A DNA stretch of 64,000 bases, taken from Flavobacterium sediminilitoris (GTDB lineage Bacteria > Bacteroidota > Bacteroidia > Flavobacteriales > Flavobacteriaceae). Below the pieces are notes generated by a model. It was not told where the DNA came from and did not search any database. It was given only the letters and a program-made list of their open reading frames with translations. The position numbers and the translations under genes were made by a program. Each line of letters begins with the position of its first letter. Positions within the stretch are counted from its first letter, which is position 1. Below are positions 1-8,000 of the stretch, piece after piece. The DNA is taken from the NCBI RefSeq assembly GCF_023008245.1, contig NZ_CP090145.1, forward strand, positions 1,426,001-1,490,000, in the 5' to 3' direction.

Positions 1-56
1 TTGAAGAATTAAAAGGAGTTACAGATATAGGTTTCAGAATTGAAAAAACAAAATAA
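1..56 (+). CDS. gldH: 3' end of an upstream gene, probably gldH (gliding lipoprotein)
   Basis: An open frame enters from the left edge and stops at 54-56, two bases before the PBP1A start. Only 17 residues are visible, ending LKGVTDIGFRIEKTK. In Flavobacteriaceae the gene directly before this class of PBP1A is commonly gldH, which encodes a lipoprotein of the gliding/T9SS apparatus, and the tail looks compatible with it. The assignment rests on gene order and a short tail, so it is tentative. The two-base gap implies cotranscription with the PBP gene. Confidence 0.45.
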   Translation, partial: EELKGVTDIGFRIEKTK

Positions 57-58
57 TT

Positions 59-2350
59 ATGGCTACGAAAAAAAAAGAAACTAATAATTACTCTAAATAT
101 ATTAAGATTTTTTGGAAGACTTTTTTGTTTGGTCTTACAAGTGTAATTCTATTATTTTTATTTGCTTCATGGGGATTTTTTGGAGCGATGCCAACTTTTG
201 AAAATTTAGAAAATCCTGATTCTAATGTAGCTACAGAAATCATATCTTCTGATGGAGTGGTTTTAGGAAAATTCTATACTCAAAATAGGATTCCTGTGAA
301 ATATGAAGATTTACCTAAAGATCTTATAAATGCTTTAATTGCTACAGAAGATGAGCGTTTTTATGAGCATTCTGGAATTGATCCAAGAGGAACAATAAGG
401 GCAATTGCAAAATTAGGAACCGATGGAGGAGCAAGTACTATTAGTCAGCAGTTAGCAAAGAATTTATTTCATGGGAGCGATGGGGCTCGAAATATATTTG
501 TTAGGGTTATTCAAAAAGTGAAAGAATGGATCATTGCAGTTCGTTTGGAAAGACAATACACAAAAAAGGAAATTATTGCAATGTATTTAAATCAGGTAGA
601 TTTTGTAAATGGAGCTATAGGTATTCGCTCAGCTTCAAAAATCTATTTTAATAAAGAACCTAAAGATTTAAAAGTTGAAGAAGCAGCAGTTTTTGTCGGA
701 ATGTTAACAAATCCTTCTTTATATAATCCAAATCGTGAAACTAGAAAGAAATTAGTTTTAGATAGAAGAAACACTGTTTTAGGACAAATGGTTAGAAGTG
801 GTTTTTTAACAGAAGCAAAAAAAATAGAATTGCAAAAAACACCACTTGTTCTTGATTTTAAGCCTGAAAGCCATAATGAAGGAATTGCAACATATTTTAG
901 AGAATATCTAAAGGGGTATATGAAAGACTGGGTTAAAGAGCATAAAAAAGATGATGGTTCTGAGTATGATATATATAGAGACGGTTTAAAAATATACACA
1001 ACGATTGATTCGCGTATGCAAAAGTATGCGGAAGAATCAGTAGAAGAACATTTGACAAATTTACAAGCTAAGTTTTTTGAACTGGCAAAAGGAAAGAAAA
1101 ATGCGCCTTTTGTTAATCTATCTGATGTAGAAACTGAAAAAATAATTAAGAGATCAATGAAAAACTCTGAGAGATGGAGAATTTTAAAAGAAGACGGAAA
1201 GTCGGATGCTGAAATTTTAAAATCTTTTGAAGTTAAAGCAAAAATGAAAATATTCTCTTGGAAAGGTGAAAAAGACACCATAATGACACCAAGAGATTCT
1301 ATTATTTATTACAAACATATGCTTCAAACTGGGATGATGGCAATGGAGCCGCAAACAGGTCATATAAAGGCATGGGTTGGTGGAAATAATTATAAATATT
1401 TTCAGTATGATCATGTTGGACAAGGAGCAAGACAAGTAGGTTCAACATTTAAACCGTTTGTTTATTCAACTGCTATTGAGCAATTAGGGATGTCTCCATG
1501 TGATTCTATTATTGATGGTCCATTCACAATGCCAAAAGGAAGATGGGGAATATCATCTAGTTGGACACCAAGAAACTCAAGTCATAAATATTATGGGATG
1601 AAAGACTTGAAGTTTTGTTTGGCTAATTCTATAAATACAGTTTCGGCTAAGTTGATGGATAGAGTAGGTCCTAAAGCAGTTGTTAATATGGCACATGACT
1701 TAGGTGTTACTACAGATATTCCAGAACAACCAGCAATTGCATTAGGTGCTGTAGAAATTACAGTGAGTGAAATGGTTGGAGCGTTTAGTACTTTTGTTAA
1801 TCAAGGAGTTTATATAAAACCAACATTTATTACAAGAATTGAAGATAAAAACGGTGTGATTTTAGAGCAAATTATTCCAGAGTCTAAAGATGTAATGAAT
1901 AAAGATGTAGCTTATGCTATAGTAAAGTTAATGGAAGGGGTAGTGCAATCAGGGACAAGTGCGCGTCTTAGAAACGGAAGTGTAAGAGGATTGACAAATT
2001 ATAAATATAAATTTAATAATCCAATAGCAGGGAAAACAGGAACTACTCAGAATAATTCAGATGGTTGGTTTATAGGTATGGTACCTAATCTTTCTGCGGG
2101 AATATGGGTTGGAAATGAAGATAGAGCTGCACACTTTAGAAGTACAAATTTTGGACAAGGAGCGACAATGGCATTACCAATATGGGGATTGTTTATGGAT
2201 AAATGTTATAAGGATAAAGAATTAAATGTCTCTAAAGGTGCATTTGAAAGACCTGATAAGATTTCTATTAGTGTAGACTGTGATAAGACGAAAGTTACTA
2301 CAGATTCTATTGATGTTGATGCTCCAGATATGAATGAATTTGATCTTTAA
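59..2350 (+). CDS. mrcA: Class A penicillin-binding protein 1A (bifunctional transglycosylase/transpeptidase)
   Basis: This inner-membrane enzyme polymerises and cross-links peptidoglycan in the periplasm. The 763 residues show a short Lys-rich cytoplasmic start and one membrane segment at about 20-42. The glycosyltransferase domain follows, with the EDERFYEHSG motif (catalytic Glu97) and GASTISQQLAKN at about 133. The transpeptidase domain has STFK (nucleophile Ser462, Lys465), an SIN motif at about 525 and KTGTT (Lys659). Length and motif order are normal for Bacteroidota PBP1A. The ATG two bases after the upstream stop is taken as start. The gene is followed after 18 bases by CoA-transferase genes on the same strand, so it may be part of a longer transcript. 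All key residues are present. Confidence 0.95.
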   Translation: MATKKKETNNYSKYIKIFWKTFLFGLTSVILLFLFASWGFFGAMPTFENLENPDSNVATEIISSDGVVLGKFYTQNRIPVKYEDLPKDLINALIATEDERFYEHSGIDPRGTIRAIAKLGTDGGASTISQQLAKNLFHGSDGARNIFVRVIQKVKEWIIAVRLERQYTKKEIIAMYLNQVDFVNGAIGIRSASKIYFNKEPKDLKVEEAAVFVGMLTNPSLYNPNRETRKKLVLDRRNTVLGQMVRSGFLTEAKKIELQKTPLVLDFKPESHNEGIATYFREYLKGYMKDWVKEHKKDDGSEYDIYRDGLKIYTTIDSRMQKYAEESVEEHLTNLQAKFFELAKGKKNAPFVNLSDVETEKIIKRSMKNSERWRILKEDGKSDAEILKSFEVKAKMKIFSWKGEKDTIMTPRDSIIYYKHMLQTGMMAMEPQTGHIKAWVGGNNYKYFQYDHVGQGARQVGSTFKPFVYSTAIEQLGMSPCDSIIDGPFTMPKGRWGISSSWTPRNSSHKYYGMKDLKFCLANSINTVSAKLMDRVGPKAVVNMAHDLGVTTDIPEQPAIALGAVEITVSEMVGAFSTFVNQGVYIKPTFITRIEDKNGVILEQIIPESKDVMNKDVAYAIVKLMEGVVQSGTSARLRNGSVRGLTNYKYKFNNPIAGKTGTTQNNSDGWFIGMVPNLSAGIWVGNEDRAAHFRSTNFGQGATMALPIWGLFMDKCYKDKELNVSKGAFERPDKISISVDCDKTKVTTDSIDVDAPDMNEFDL

Positions 2351-2368
2351 ATAAACATAGAAAATATT

Positions 2369-3067
2369 ATGATTAATCGTAGAGTAAATAACGTTGAAGA
2401 GGCTTTACAAGGGATTGAGAATGGAATGACTATAATGTTGGGAGGTTTTGGGCTTTGTGGAATTCCTGAAAACAGTATTGCTGAATTAGTAAGTAAAAGA
2501 GTTACAGATTTAACTTGCATATCAAATAATGCAGGAGTTGATGATTTTGGATTAGGGTTATTGTTGCAAAATCGTCAAATAAAGAAAATGATTTCTTCTT
2601 ATGTAGGAGAAAATGCAGAGTTTGAAAGACAAATGCTTTCTGGAGAACTAGAAGTGGAATTAACACCGCAAGGGACATTAGCAGAGAAATGTCGTGCGGC
2701 TCAAGCAGGTATTCCGGCCTTTTTCACGCCTGCAGGTTATGGAACTGAAGTGGCAGAAGGAAAAGAAGTGAGAGATTTTAATGGTAAAATGCACGTTATG
2801 GAACATGCTTTTAAAGCAGATTTTGCTATAGTAAAAGCGTGGAAGGGAGATGAAGCTGGAAATCTTATCTTTAAAGGAACGGCCAGAAACTTTAATGCTG
2901 TAATGGCAGGAGCAGGGAAAATTACAATTGCTGAGGTTGAAGAATTAGTTCCAGCAGGAACTTTAGATCCGAATCAAATTCATATTCCAGGAATTATGGT
3001 AAACCGTATTTTTAAAGGAGAAAAGTTTGAAAAGAGAATTGAGCAACGAACTGTAAGACAAAAATAA
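2369..3067 (+). CDS. scoA: 3-oxoacid CoA-transferase subunit A
   Basis: Alpha subunit of a succinyl-CoA:3-ketoacid CoA-transferase, which moves CoA between succinyl-CoA and acetoacetate (or a related oxoacid) in ketone-body and fatty-acid catabolism. The 232 residues carry the family I CoA-transferase pattern: a Gly-rich loop [11 protein letters not shown] at about 25-35 and the [12 protein letters not shown] segment. The length matches the separate A subunit seen in bacteria. The B subunit starts two bases after its stop, so the two are translated together as a heteromeric enzyme. The oxoacid specificity cannot be decided from sequence; acetoacetate is usual for this clade. Confidence 0.93.
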   Translation: MINRRVNNVEEALQGIENGMTIMLGGFGLCGIPENSIAELVSKRVTDLTCISNNAGVDDFGLGLLLQNRQIKKMISSYVGENAEFERQMLSGELEVELTPQGTLAEKCRAAQAGIPAFFTPAGYGTEVAEGKEVRDFNGKMHVMEHAFKADFAIVKAWKGDEAGNLIFKGTARNFNAVMAGAGKITIAEVEELVPAGTLDPNQIHIPGIMVNRIFKGEKFEKRIEQRTVRQK

Positions 3068-3069
3068 TC

Positions 3070-3726
3070 ATGGCATTAGATAAAAATCAAATAGCGCAAA
3101 GAATTGCTAAAGAAGTAAAAGATGGTTATTACGTAAACCTAGGTATTGGAATCCCAACATTAGTTGCAAATTATGTTAGGGAAGATATTTCTGTAGAATT
3201 TCAAAGTGAAAACGGTGTTTTAGGAATGGGGCCTTTCCCTTTTGAAGGAGAGGAAGATGCAGATATTATAAATGCAGGAAAACAAACTATAACTACTTTA
3301 CCAGGGGCTAGTTTTTTCGATTCTGCTTTTAGTTTTGGAATGATCCGTAGTCAAAAAGTAGATTTAACAATTTTAGGAGCAATGGAAGTTTCCGAAAATG
3401 GAGATATTGCAAACTGGAAAATTCCAGGGAAAATGGTTAAAGGAATGGGAGGAGCAATGGATTTGGTTGCATCAGCAGAGAATATAATTGTAGCGATGAT
3501 GCATGTAAATAAAGCAGGTGAATCTAAGCTTCTTAAAAGTTGTTCGCTTCCATTAACAGGTGTTAAGTGTGTTAAAAAAATTGTTACTGAATTAGCAGTA
3601 ATAGAAATTACTGAAAAAGGATTTAAATTACTAGAAAGAGCACCAGGAGTTTCTGTTGATGATATTAAAAAGGCAACTGAAGGAACTTTAATAATTGAAG
3701 GGGAAATTCCAGAAATGATATTGTAA
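3070..3726 (+). CDS. scoB: 3-oxoacid CoA-transferase subunit B
   Basis: Beta subunit of the same CoA-transferase, 218 residues. It carries the SENGVLGMGP motif at about residue 48, in which the Glu forms the covalent glutamyl-CoA intermediate of family I CoA-transferases. The GIGIPT loop (about 25-30) and the KMVKGMGGAMDL segment (about 121-132) are typical. It lies two bases after subunit A and is followed by a clear intrinsic terminator, so the operon ends here. No truncation or lost residue is seen. Confidence 0.93.
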   Translation: MALDKNQIAQRIAKEVKDGYYVNLGIGIPTLVANYVREDISVEFQSENGVLGMGPFPFEGEEDADIINAGKQTITTLPGASFFDSAFSFGMIRSQKVDLTILGAMEVSENGDIANWKIPGKMVKGMGGAMDLVASAENIIVAMMHVNKAGESKLLKSCSLPLTGVKCVKKIVTELAVIEITEKGFKLLERAPGVSVDDIKKATEGTLIIEGEIPEMIL

Positions 3727-3750
3727 GTTTCTAATATTTAAATATTTATA

Positions 3751-3781
3751 AAAGCTGTGTTGAAAAACATGGCTTTTTTTG
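3751..3781 (+). terminator. Intrinsic terminator after scoAB
   Basis: An 11-bp imperfect stem (AAAGCTGTGTT paired with AACATGGCTTT, two G-T pairs) with a GAAA loop runs into seven T residues. It lies 24 bases after the scoB stop. The rest of the gap up to the subtilase at 3955 is AT-rich with no further gene. Confidence 0.8.
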
Positions 3782-3954
3782 TTACATTTTGTCAGAACAC
3801 TTAAAAATTTGTTAAAATACTTAAAATAAGTGCTATTTATTGGTATAAATAACTGTTTATTGAATTTAATGTTATTTTTTTGTTTATTTTTTGTTAAATT
3901 CGCAGCGTATTTATAAATATCAAACAAAATAAACAACAAACAACTATTTTTATT

Positions 3955-6606
3955 ATGGTAAGAAAAAACTATTTCAGTAGGCTGCTATTTGCAGGCCTGT
4001 TATTCTCTATGTCAAATTCTTTTGGACAAACAGAAATGGAGAGAAAACAAATTACAAATGAATATAATGTTCAGCAAATCACAAAAATGTCAAATTCATT
4101 TCTTGAAAAAGAAAAAGCTAATAAAAAGGCTGCAATTGAATTTGCAAAAAGTAACAATATACCAATATATGTTAATTTAAAAGATGGAGGCTATGCAGAG
4201 CTACAAAGAGTAGATGCAGACGGAAGTTTAATTTATTATAGCACTTTTAATGTTGCAGCAGCAAAATCTACAAGAGCCAATCACCTTCATTCAGGTGGAA
4301 GTTTAGGATTAAATTTAAATGGACAAAACATGATTGCTTATGTTTGGGACGGTGGTCATGCTAGAGTAACACACCAAGAATATGATGGTGCTGGCGGATC
4401 AAATCGTGTAAGTGTTGAAGATGCAGCATCTGAAGGAGGAACTCAGTTAAATTTTCATGCAGCGCATGTTACAGGGACTATCGCAGCTTCTGGTGTAGTA
4501 GCAAATGCAAAAGGAATGGCTCCGCAATCTAGAGTAAGAGGGTATATGTGGAATAATGATTTGTCTGAAGCGACTAGTGCTGCGGCAAATGGGATGCTTA
4601 TTTCTAACCATTCATACGGATTCCGTTCAGATCTTGTTCCGGATTATTATTTTGGAGCATATATTAATGATTCTAGAGATTGGGATAATTTAATGTATAA
4701 CGCACCTAATTATTTAATGGTTGTAGCTGCAGGAAATGATGGAGGGACTAATTATAACTCACAGCCATTAAATAGCAGTTTTCCTCAATATGATAAATTA
4801 ACAGGTCATTCAACTTCAAAAAATAACTTGGTTGTTGCGAACGCACAAGATGCAAATATTGATTCTAGTGGAAATCTTATTTCAGTTTCAATAAACGGTG
4901 GTAGTAGTCAAGGTCCAACAGATGATTTAAGAATTAAGCCAGATATTACAGGTAATGGTACAAGTGTTTATTCAACATATCAAAATAGTGATACAGCGTA
5001 TCAATCAATATCAGGAACGTCAATGGCTTCTCCTAATGTTGCAGGTACCTTATTGTTGTTACAACAGCATTATAATAATATAAATGGAAGTTTTATGCGT
5101 TCGGCAACATTAAAAGGAGTGGCGATGCATACTGCTGATGATGCGGGTTCTAATGGTCCTGATGCAATCTATGGATGGGGACTTTTAAATGCAAAAAGAG
5201 CAGCACAAGCAATATCTCAAAATGGAAATCAATCAATAGTGAGCCAAAGAACATTACAACCTGGTCAGTCTTATTCAGTAACAGTTAATAGTGATGGAAT
5301 TAATGATTTATTAGCGTCTATTAGTTGGACAGATCCTGCGGGAACAGCTACTACAGCTACTAACTCATCAACTGCAAAATTGGTTAATGATTTAGATATT
5401 AGAATTACGAAATCTGGTACAACGTATTTTCCATGGAGATTAACAGGAGTAAATACTAACGGATTAGGAGATAATGTTAAAGATAATTTTGAAAGAATAG
5501 ATGTGTCTAATGCTTCAGGTCAATATACAATAACGGTTACACATAAAGGTTCTTCATTATCAGGAGGTAGTCAAAATTATACTTTAATTGTTACGGGAAT
5601 TACAAATACATCTACAGTTTGTAATGCTACTACTCCTTTAAATTTAAATAATTCAAATACAACATCATCTAGTACTTCATTAAGCTGGTCTTCAGTAGTA
5701 GGGGCAACGTATGAAGTTAGATATAAAACTACAACATCGTCAACTTGGACAACGGTTGCTTCGGCTTCTAATGGATTAGTTCTTACAGGACTTTCTTCAA
5801 GTACAGATTATGAAGCGCAAGTAAGAAGTATATGTCCAGATTCAGGAACTTCAGCATATTCGGCTTCTAAGCTTTTTTCTACTTTAGGAGGTTCTACAGT
5901 GACATATTGTACATCTAAAGGGAATAGTGTTGCAGATGAATTTATTGATTTTGTAGGGTTAAATAATGTGTCAAATTCTACAGGGGCTAATGGAGGATAT
6001 GGAGATTTTACTAGTTTAGTGGCAAACTTGCCTTATGGATCAAATACTATAAACTTTAGTGCTGGCTTCACAGGATCATCGTATAATGAATATTGGTCTG
6101 TTTGGATTGATTATAATAAAAATGGAACTTTTGAAAGTTCAGAGAGAGTTGTAAATGGATCATCTACAAGTAGTGGAACGCTATATTCAACTTTTACAGT
6201 TCCTTCAACGGCCTTGTCAGGAAATACAAGAATGAGAATTCAAATGAAATATAATTCGAACTCAACAGCTTGTGAAACTTTTTCTTATGGTGAAGTAGAA
6301 GATTATACAGTAAATATCGGAGGTTCTGCGGCTCTTAATTTTGTAAACACAAATGAAGAATTAGGAAATAATAGTGGAAATTATGATTTTAATTTGTTCC
6401 CAAATCCTGTTCAAAATATGTTAAATATAAATGTATATGATAATAGAGCAGTTACTTTTTCAATATATAATTTAGTAGGTCAAAAAGTAAAATCTGGAAA
6501 CAATATTGAGTCAGGAATAGATGTTTCTAAGTTGTCTTCTGGAATGTATATAGTAGAAGTAAATGATGGACAGAAAACGATTTCTAAAAAATTCGTAAAA
6601 GAATAA
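3955..6606 (+). CDS. Secreted subtilisin-family (S8) protease with T9SS sorting domain
   Basis: A predicted extracellular serine protease of 883 residues. A signal peptide ends around residue 24 (SFGQ). A short propeptide-like region precedes the S8 catalytic domain, whose triad is read as Asp132 (VWDGG), His171 (HAAHVTGT) and Ser356 (GTSMASPN). After it come a beta-sandwich region, a fibronectin type III domain (about 555-640), a GEVED domain (about 655-790, ending GEVEDYTVNI) and a C-terminal T9SS type A sorting domain (about 815-883; LFPNPVQN, SGMYIVEV, terminal KKFVKE). It is therefore predicted to cross the outer membrane by T9SS and be released or attached. It is a close paralogue of the subtilase at 25433 in its catalytic part, but the accessory domains differ. 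The likely substrate is protein, for nutrition or colonisation. Confidence 0.93.
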   Translation: MVRKNYFSRLLFAGLLFSMSNSFGQTEMERKQITNEYNVQQITKMSNSFLEKEKANKKAAIEFAKSNNIPIYVNLKDGGYAELQRVDADGSLIYYSTFNVAAAKSTRANHLHSGGSLGLNLNGQNMIAYVWDGGHARVTHQEYDGAGGSNRVSVEDAASEGGTQLNFHAAHVTGTIAASGVVANAKGMAPQSRVRGYMWNNDLSEATSAAANGMLISNHSYGFRSDLVPDYYFGAYINDSRDWDNLMYNAPNYLMVVAAGNDGGTNYNSQPLNSSFPQYDKLTGHSTSKNNLVVANAQDANIDSSGNLISVSINGGSSQGPTDDLRIKPDITGNGTSVYSTYQNSDTAYQSISGTSMASPNVAGTLLLLQQHYNNINGSFMRSATLKGVAMHTADDAGSNGPDAIYGWGLLNAKRAAQAISQNGNQSIVSQRTLQPGQSYSVTVNSDGINDLLASISWTDPAGTATTATNSSTAKLVNDLDIRITKSGTTYFPWRLTGVNTNGLGDNVKDNFERIDVSNASGQYTITVTHKGSSLSGGSQNYTLIVTGITNTSTVCNATTPLNLNNSNTTSSSTSLSWSSVVGATYEVRYKTTTSSTWTTVASASNGLVLTGLSSSTDYEAQVRSICPDSGTSAYSASKLFSTLGGSTVTYCTSKGNSVADEFIDFVGLNNVSNSTGANGGYGDFTSLVANLPYGSNTINFSAGFTGSSYNEYWSVWIDYNKNGTFESSERVVNGSSTSSGTLYSTFTVPSTALSGNTRMRIQMKYNSNSTACETFSYGEVEDYTVNIGGSAALNFVNTNEELGNNSGNYDFNLFPNPVQNMLNINVYDNRAVTFSIYNLVGQKVKSGNNIESGIDVSKLSSGMYIVEVNDGQKTISKKFVKE

Positions 6607-6624
6607 TTTTTGATTAATTTTATA

Positions 6625-6655
6625 AAAACGCCTTGAAAATCAAGGCGTTTTTTTA
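6625..6655 (+). terminator. Intrinsic terminator after subtilase
   Basis: A perfect AACGCCTTG/CAAGGCGTT stem with a five-base loop, followed by a run of seven T residues, 18 bases after the protease stop. Confidence 0.9.
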
Positions 6656-6671
6656 TTCCGAAAACTTAGAT

Positions 6672-6679
6672 TAGTTTTG
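6672..6679 (+). promoter_or_regulatory. -7 promoter element (TAGTTTTG) of the methyltransferase gene
   Basis: The octamer fits the Bacteroidota consensus TAnnTTTG and lies between the terminator at 6625 and the ATG at 6692, implying a leader of under ten bases. No clear -33 TTTG is seen, so support is only the one box plus position. Confidence 0.5.
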
Positions 6680-6691
6680 TAAAAAAAAGAA

Positions 6692-7858
6692 ATGAGTTTT
6701 TCAAAAGTGATATTAAAGCAAGGAAAAGAAAAGTCAATACTTAGACGTCATCCTTGGATTTTTAGCGGAGCAGTTTATGGAGTAAGTAAAGAGTTGTATG
6801 ATGGAGAAATGGTGGATGTTGTAGATAATAATGAGAAGCATCTTGGAACAGGTTTTTTTAGTGATAGAGGAAGTATTGTTGTTCGATTATTAACTTTTAA
6901 AGATGAAGTATTTGATACTGATTTTTGGAAAGTTAAGTTAGAATCAGCATGGAGCCTTAGAACAAAACTACTTGATTTTAATGAAACAAATGCTTTTCGA
7001 TTAATACATGGAGAAGGAGATGGAATTCCAGGGCTAATAGTAGACTATTATAATAAAAACTGGGTTATTCAAGCGCATTCTTCGGGGATTTATTTACAAA
7101 TCGAAGAAATTGCAAAAATTATCAAGGTTAATTTTCCTGAATATTGTGAAACAATCTATTGTAAAAGTAGTGGAACATTGCCACAGACAGGAAATGATTT
7201 CTTTTTATATGGTGATACATCAGAAACTATTGCAAAAGAGAATAATATAAAATTTGCTGTCAATTGGGTAGAAGGTCAAAAAACTGGTTTTTTTCTTGAT
7301 CAGAGAGATAATAGAAAATTATTGAGTGAATATGCTAAAGGAAAAAAAGTGTTGAATACGTTTTGTTATACAGGTGGTTTTTCAATATATGCTATGAGTG
7401 CAGGTGCAGAGTTAGTAACATCTGTTGATATTTCTCAAAAAGCAGTTGATTTGGCAGATAAAAATATGGAATTAAATTTTCCAAATGCAAACCATAAACC
7501 AGTTGCTTCTGATGTTTTTGAGTATATGAAAGAGAATCATAAAGAATATGATGTAATAATATTGGATCCTCCAGCATTTGCAAAAAGCATAAAAAGCAAA
7601 CATACAGCAACTCAAGCATATAAAAGACTTAATATAGCGGGATTAAGAGCATTAGCGCCAAAAGGAATTTTATTTACTTTTTCTTGCTCGCAAGTAATTG
7701 ATGATGTTTTGTTTTATAATACCATAGCAGCAGCAGCAATTGAAACAGGAAGAAATATTAGAGTACTTCATAAATTATCTCAAGGACCAGATCATCCTAT
7801 AAATATATATCATCCTGAAGGTCATTATTTAAAAGGATTGGTTCTTTTTGTTGAATAA
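6692..7858 (+). CDS. rlmI: RlmI-like class I SAM-dependent rRNA (cytosine-C5) methyltransferase
   Basis: Predicted to methylate a cytosine in 23S rRNA, as RlmI does at C1962 in E. coli. The 388 residues have an N-terminal PUA RNA-binding domain (about 1-75, starting with LKQGKEKSILRRHPWIFSGA). A Rossmann methyltransferase domain follows, with motif I FCYTGGFS (Phe224-Ser231), the DPPAF motif IV (292-296) and the catalytic FSCSQ (Cys332). Length and order match the family. The gene stands alone between the terminator of the subtilase and the promoter of the M4 protease. The exact modified base is inferred from the family. Confidence 0.88.
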   Translation: MSFSKVILKQGKEKSILRRHPWIFSGAVYGVSKELYDGEMVDVVDNNEKHLGTGFFSDRGSIVVRLLTFKDEVFDTDFWKVKLESAWSLRTKLLDFNETNAFRLIHGEGDGIPGLIVDYYNKNWVIQAHSSGIYLQIEEIAKIIKVNFPEYCETIYCKSSGTLPQTGNDFFLYGDTSETIAKENNIKFAVNWVEGQKTGFFLDQRDNRKLLSEYAKGKKVLNTFCYTGGFSIYAMSAGAELVTSVDISQKAVDLADKNMELNFPNANHKPVASDVFEYMKENHKEYDVIILDPPAFAKSIKSKHTATQAYKRLNIAGLRALAPKGILFTFSCSQVIDDVLFYNTIAAAAIETGRNIRVLHKLSQGPDHPINIYHPEGHYLKGLVLFVE

Positions 7859-7958
7859 TTTTTATTATTTTATAATAATTATATTAAAAAACTGAATATT
7901 TTAATATAATTTAACAAAAAATATAACTTTGTTGTAAAATTATATTTTTATTCTTATC

Positions 7959-7966
7959 TACCTTTG
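7959..7966 (+). promoter_or_regulatory. -7 promoter element (TACCTTTG) of the M4 protease gene
   Basis: It fits TAnnTTTG and lies 35 bases before the ATG. A second match, TAACTTTG at 7924-7931, lies further upstream. A TTG at 7932-7934 could act as the -33 box for the first, though its 24-base spacer is longer than usual. Confidence 0.5.
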
Positions 7967-8000
7967 TTTTTCTAACCAAACAATTAAAAACTAATTAATT

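Noticed and set aside
643..1435. Long minus-strand frames across the PBP1A gene
   Set aside because: They are shadows of the well-supported PBP coding frame and have no recognisable domain.
3782..3954. Possible small RNA or gene in the AT-rich gap before the first subtilase
   Set aside because: No conserved structure, no frame of note and only weak partial repeats were seen after the terminator.
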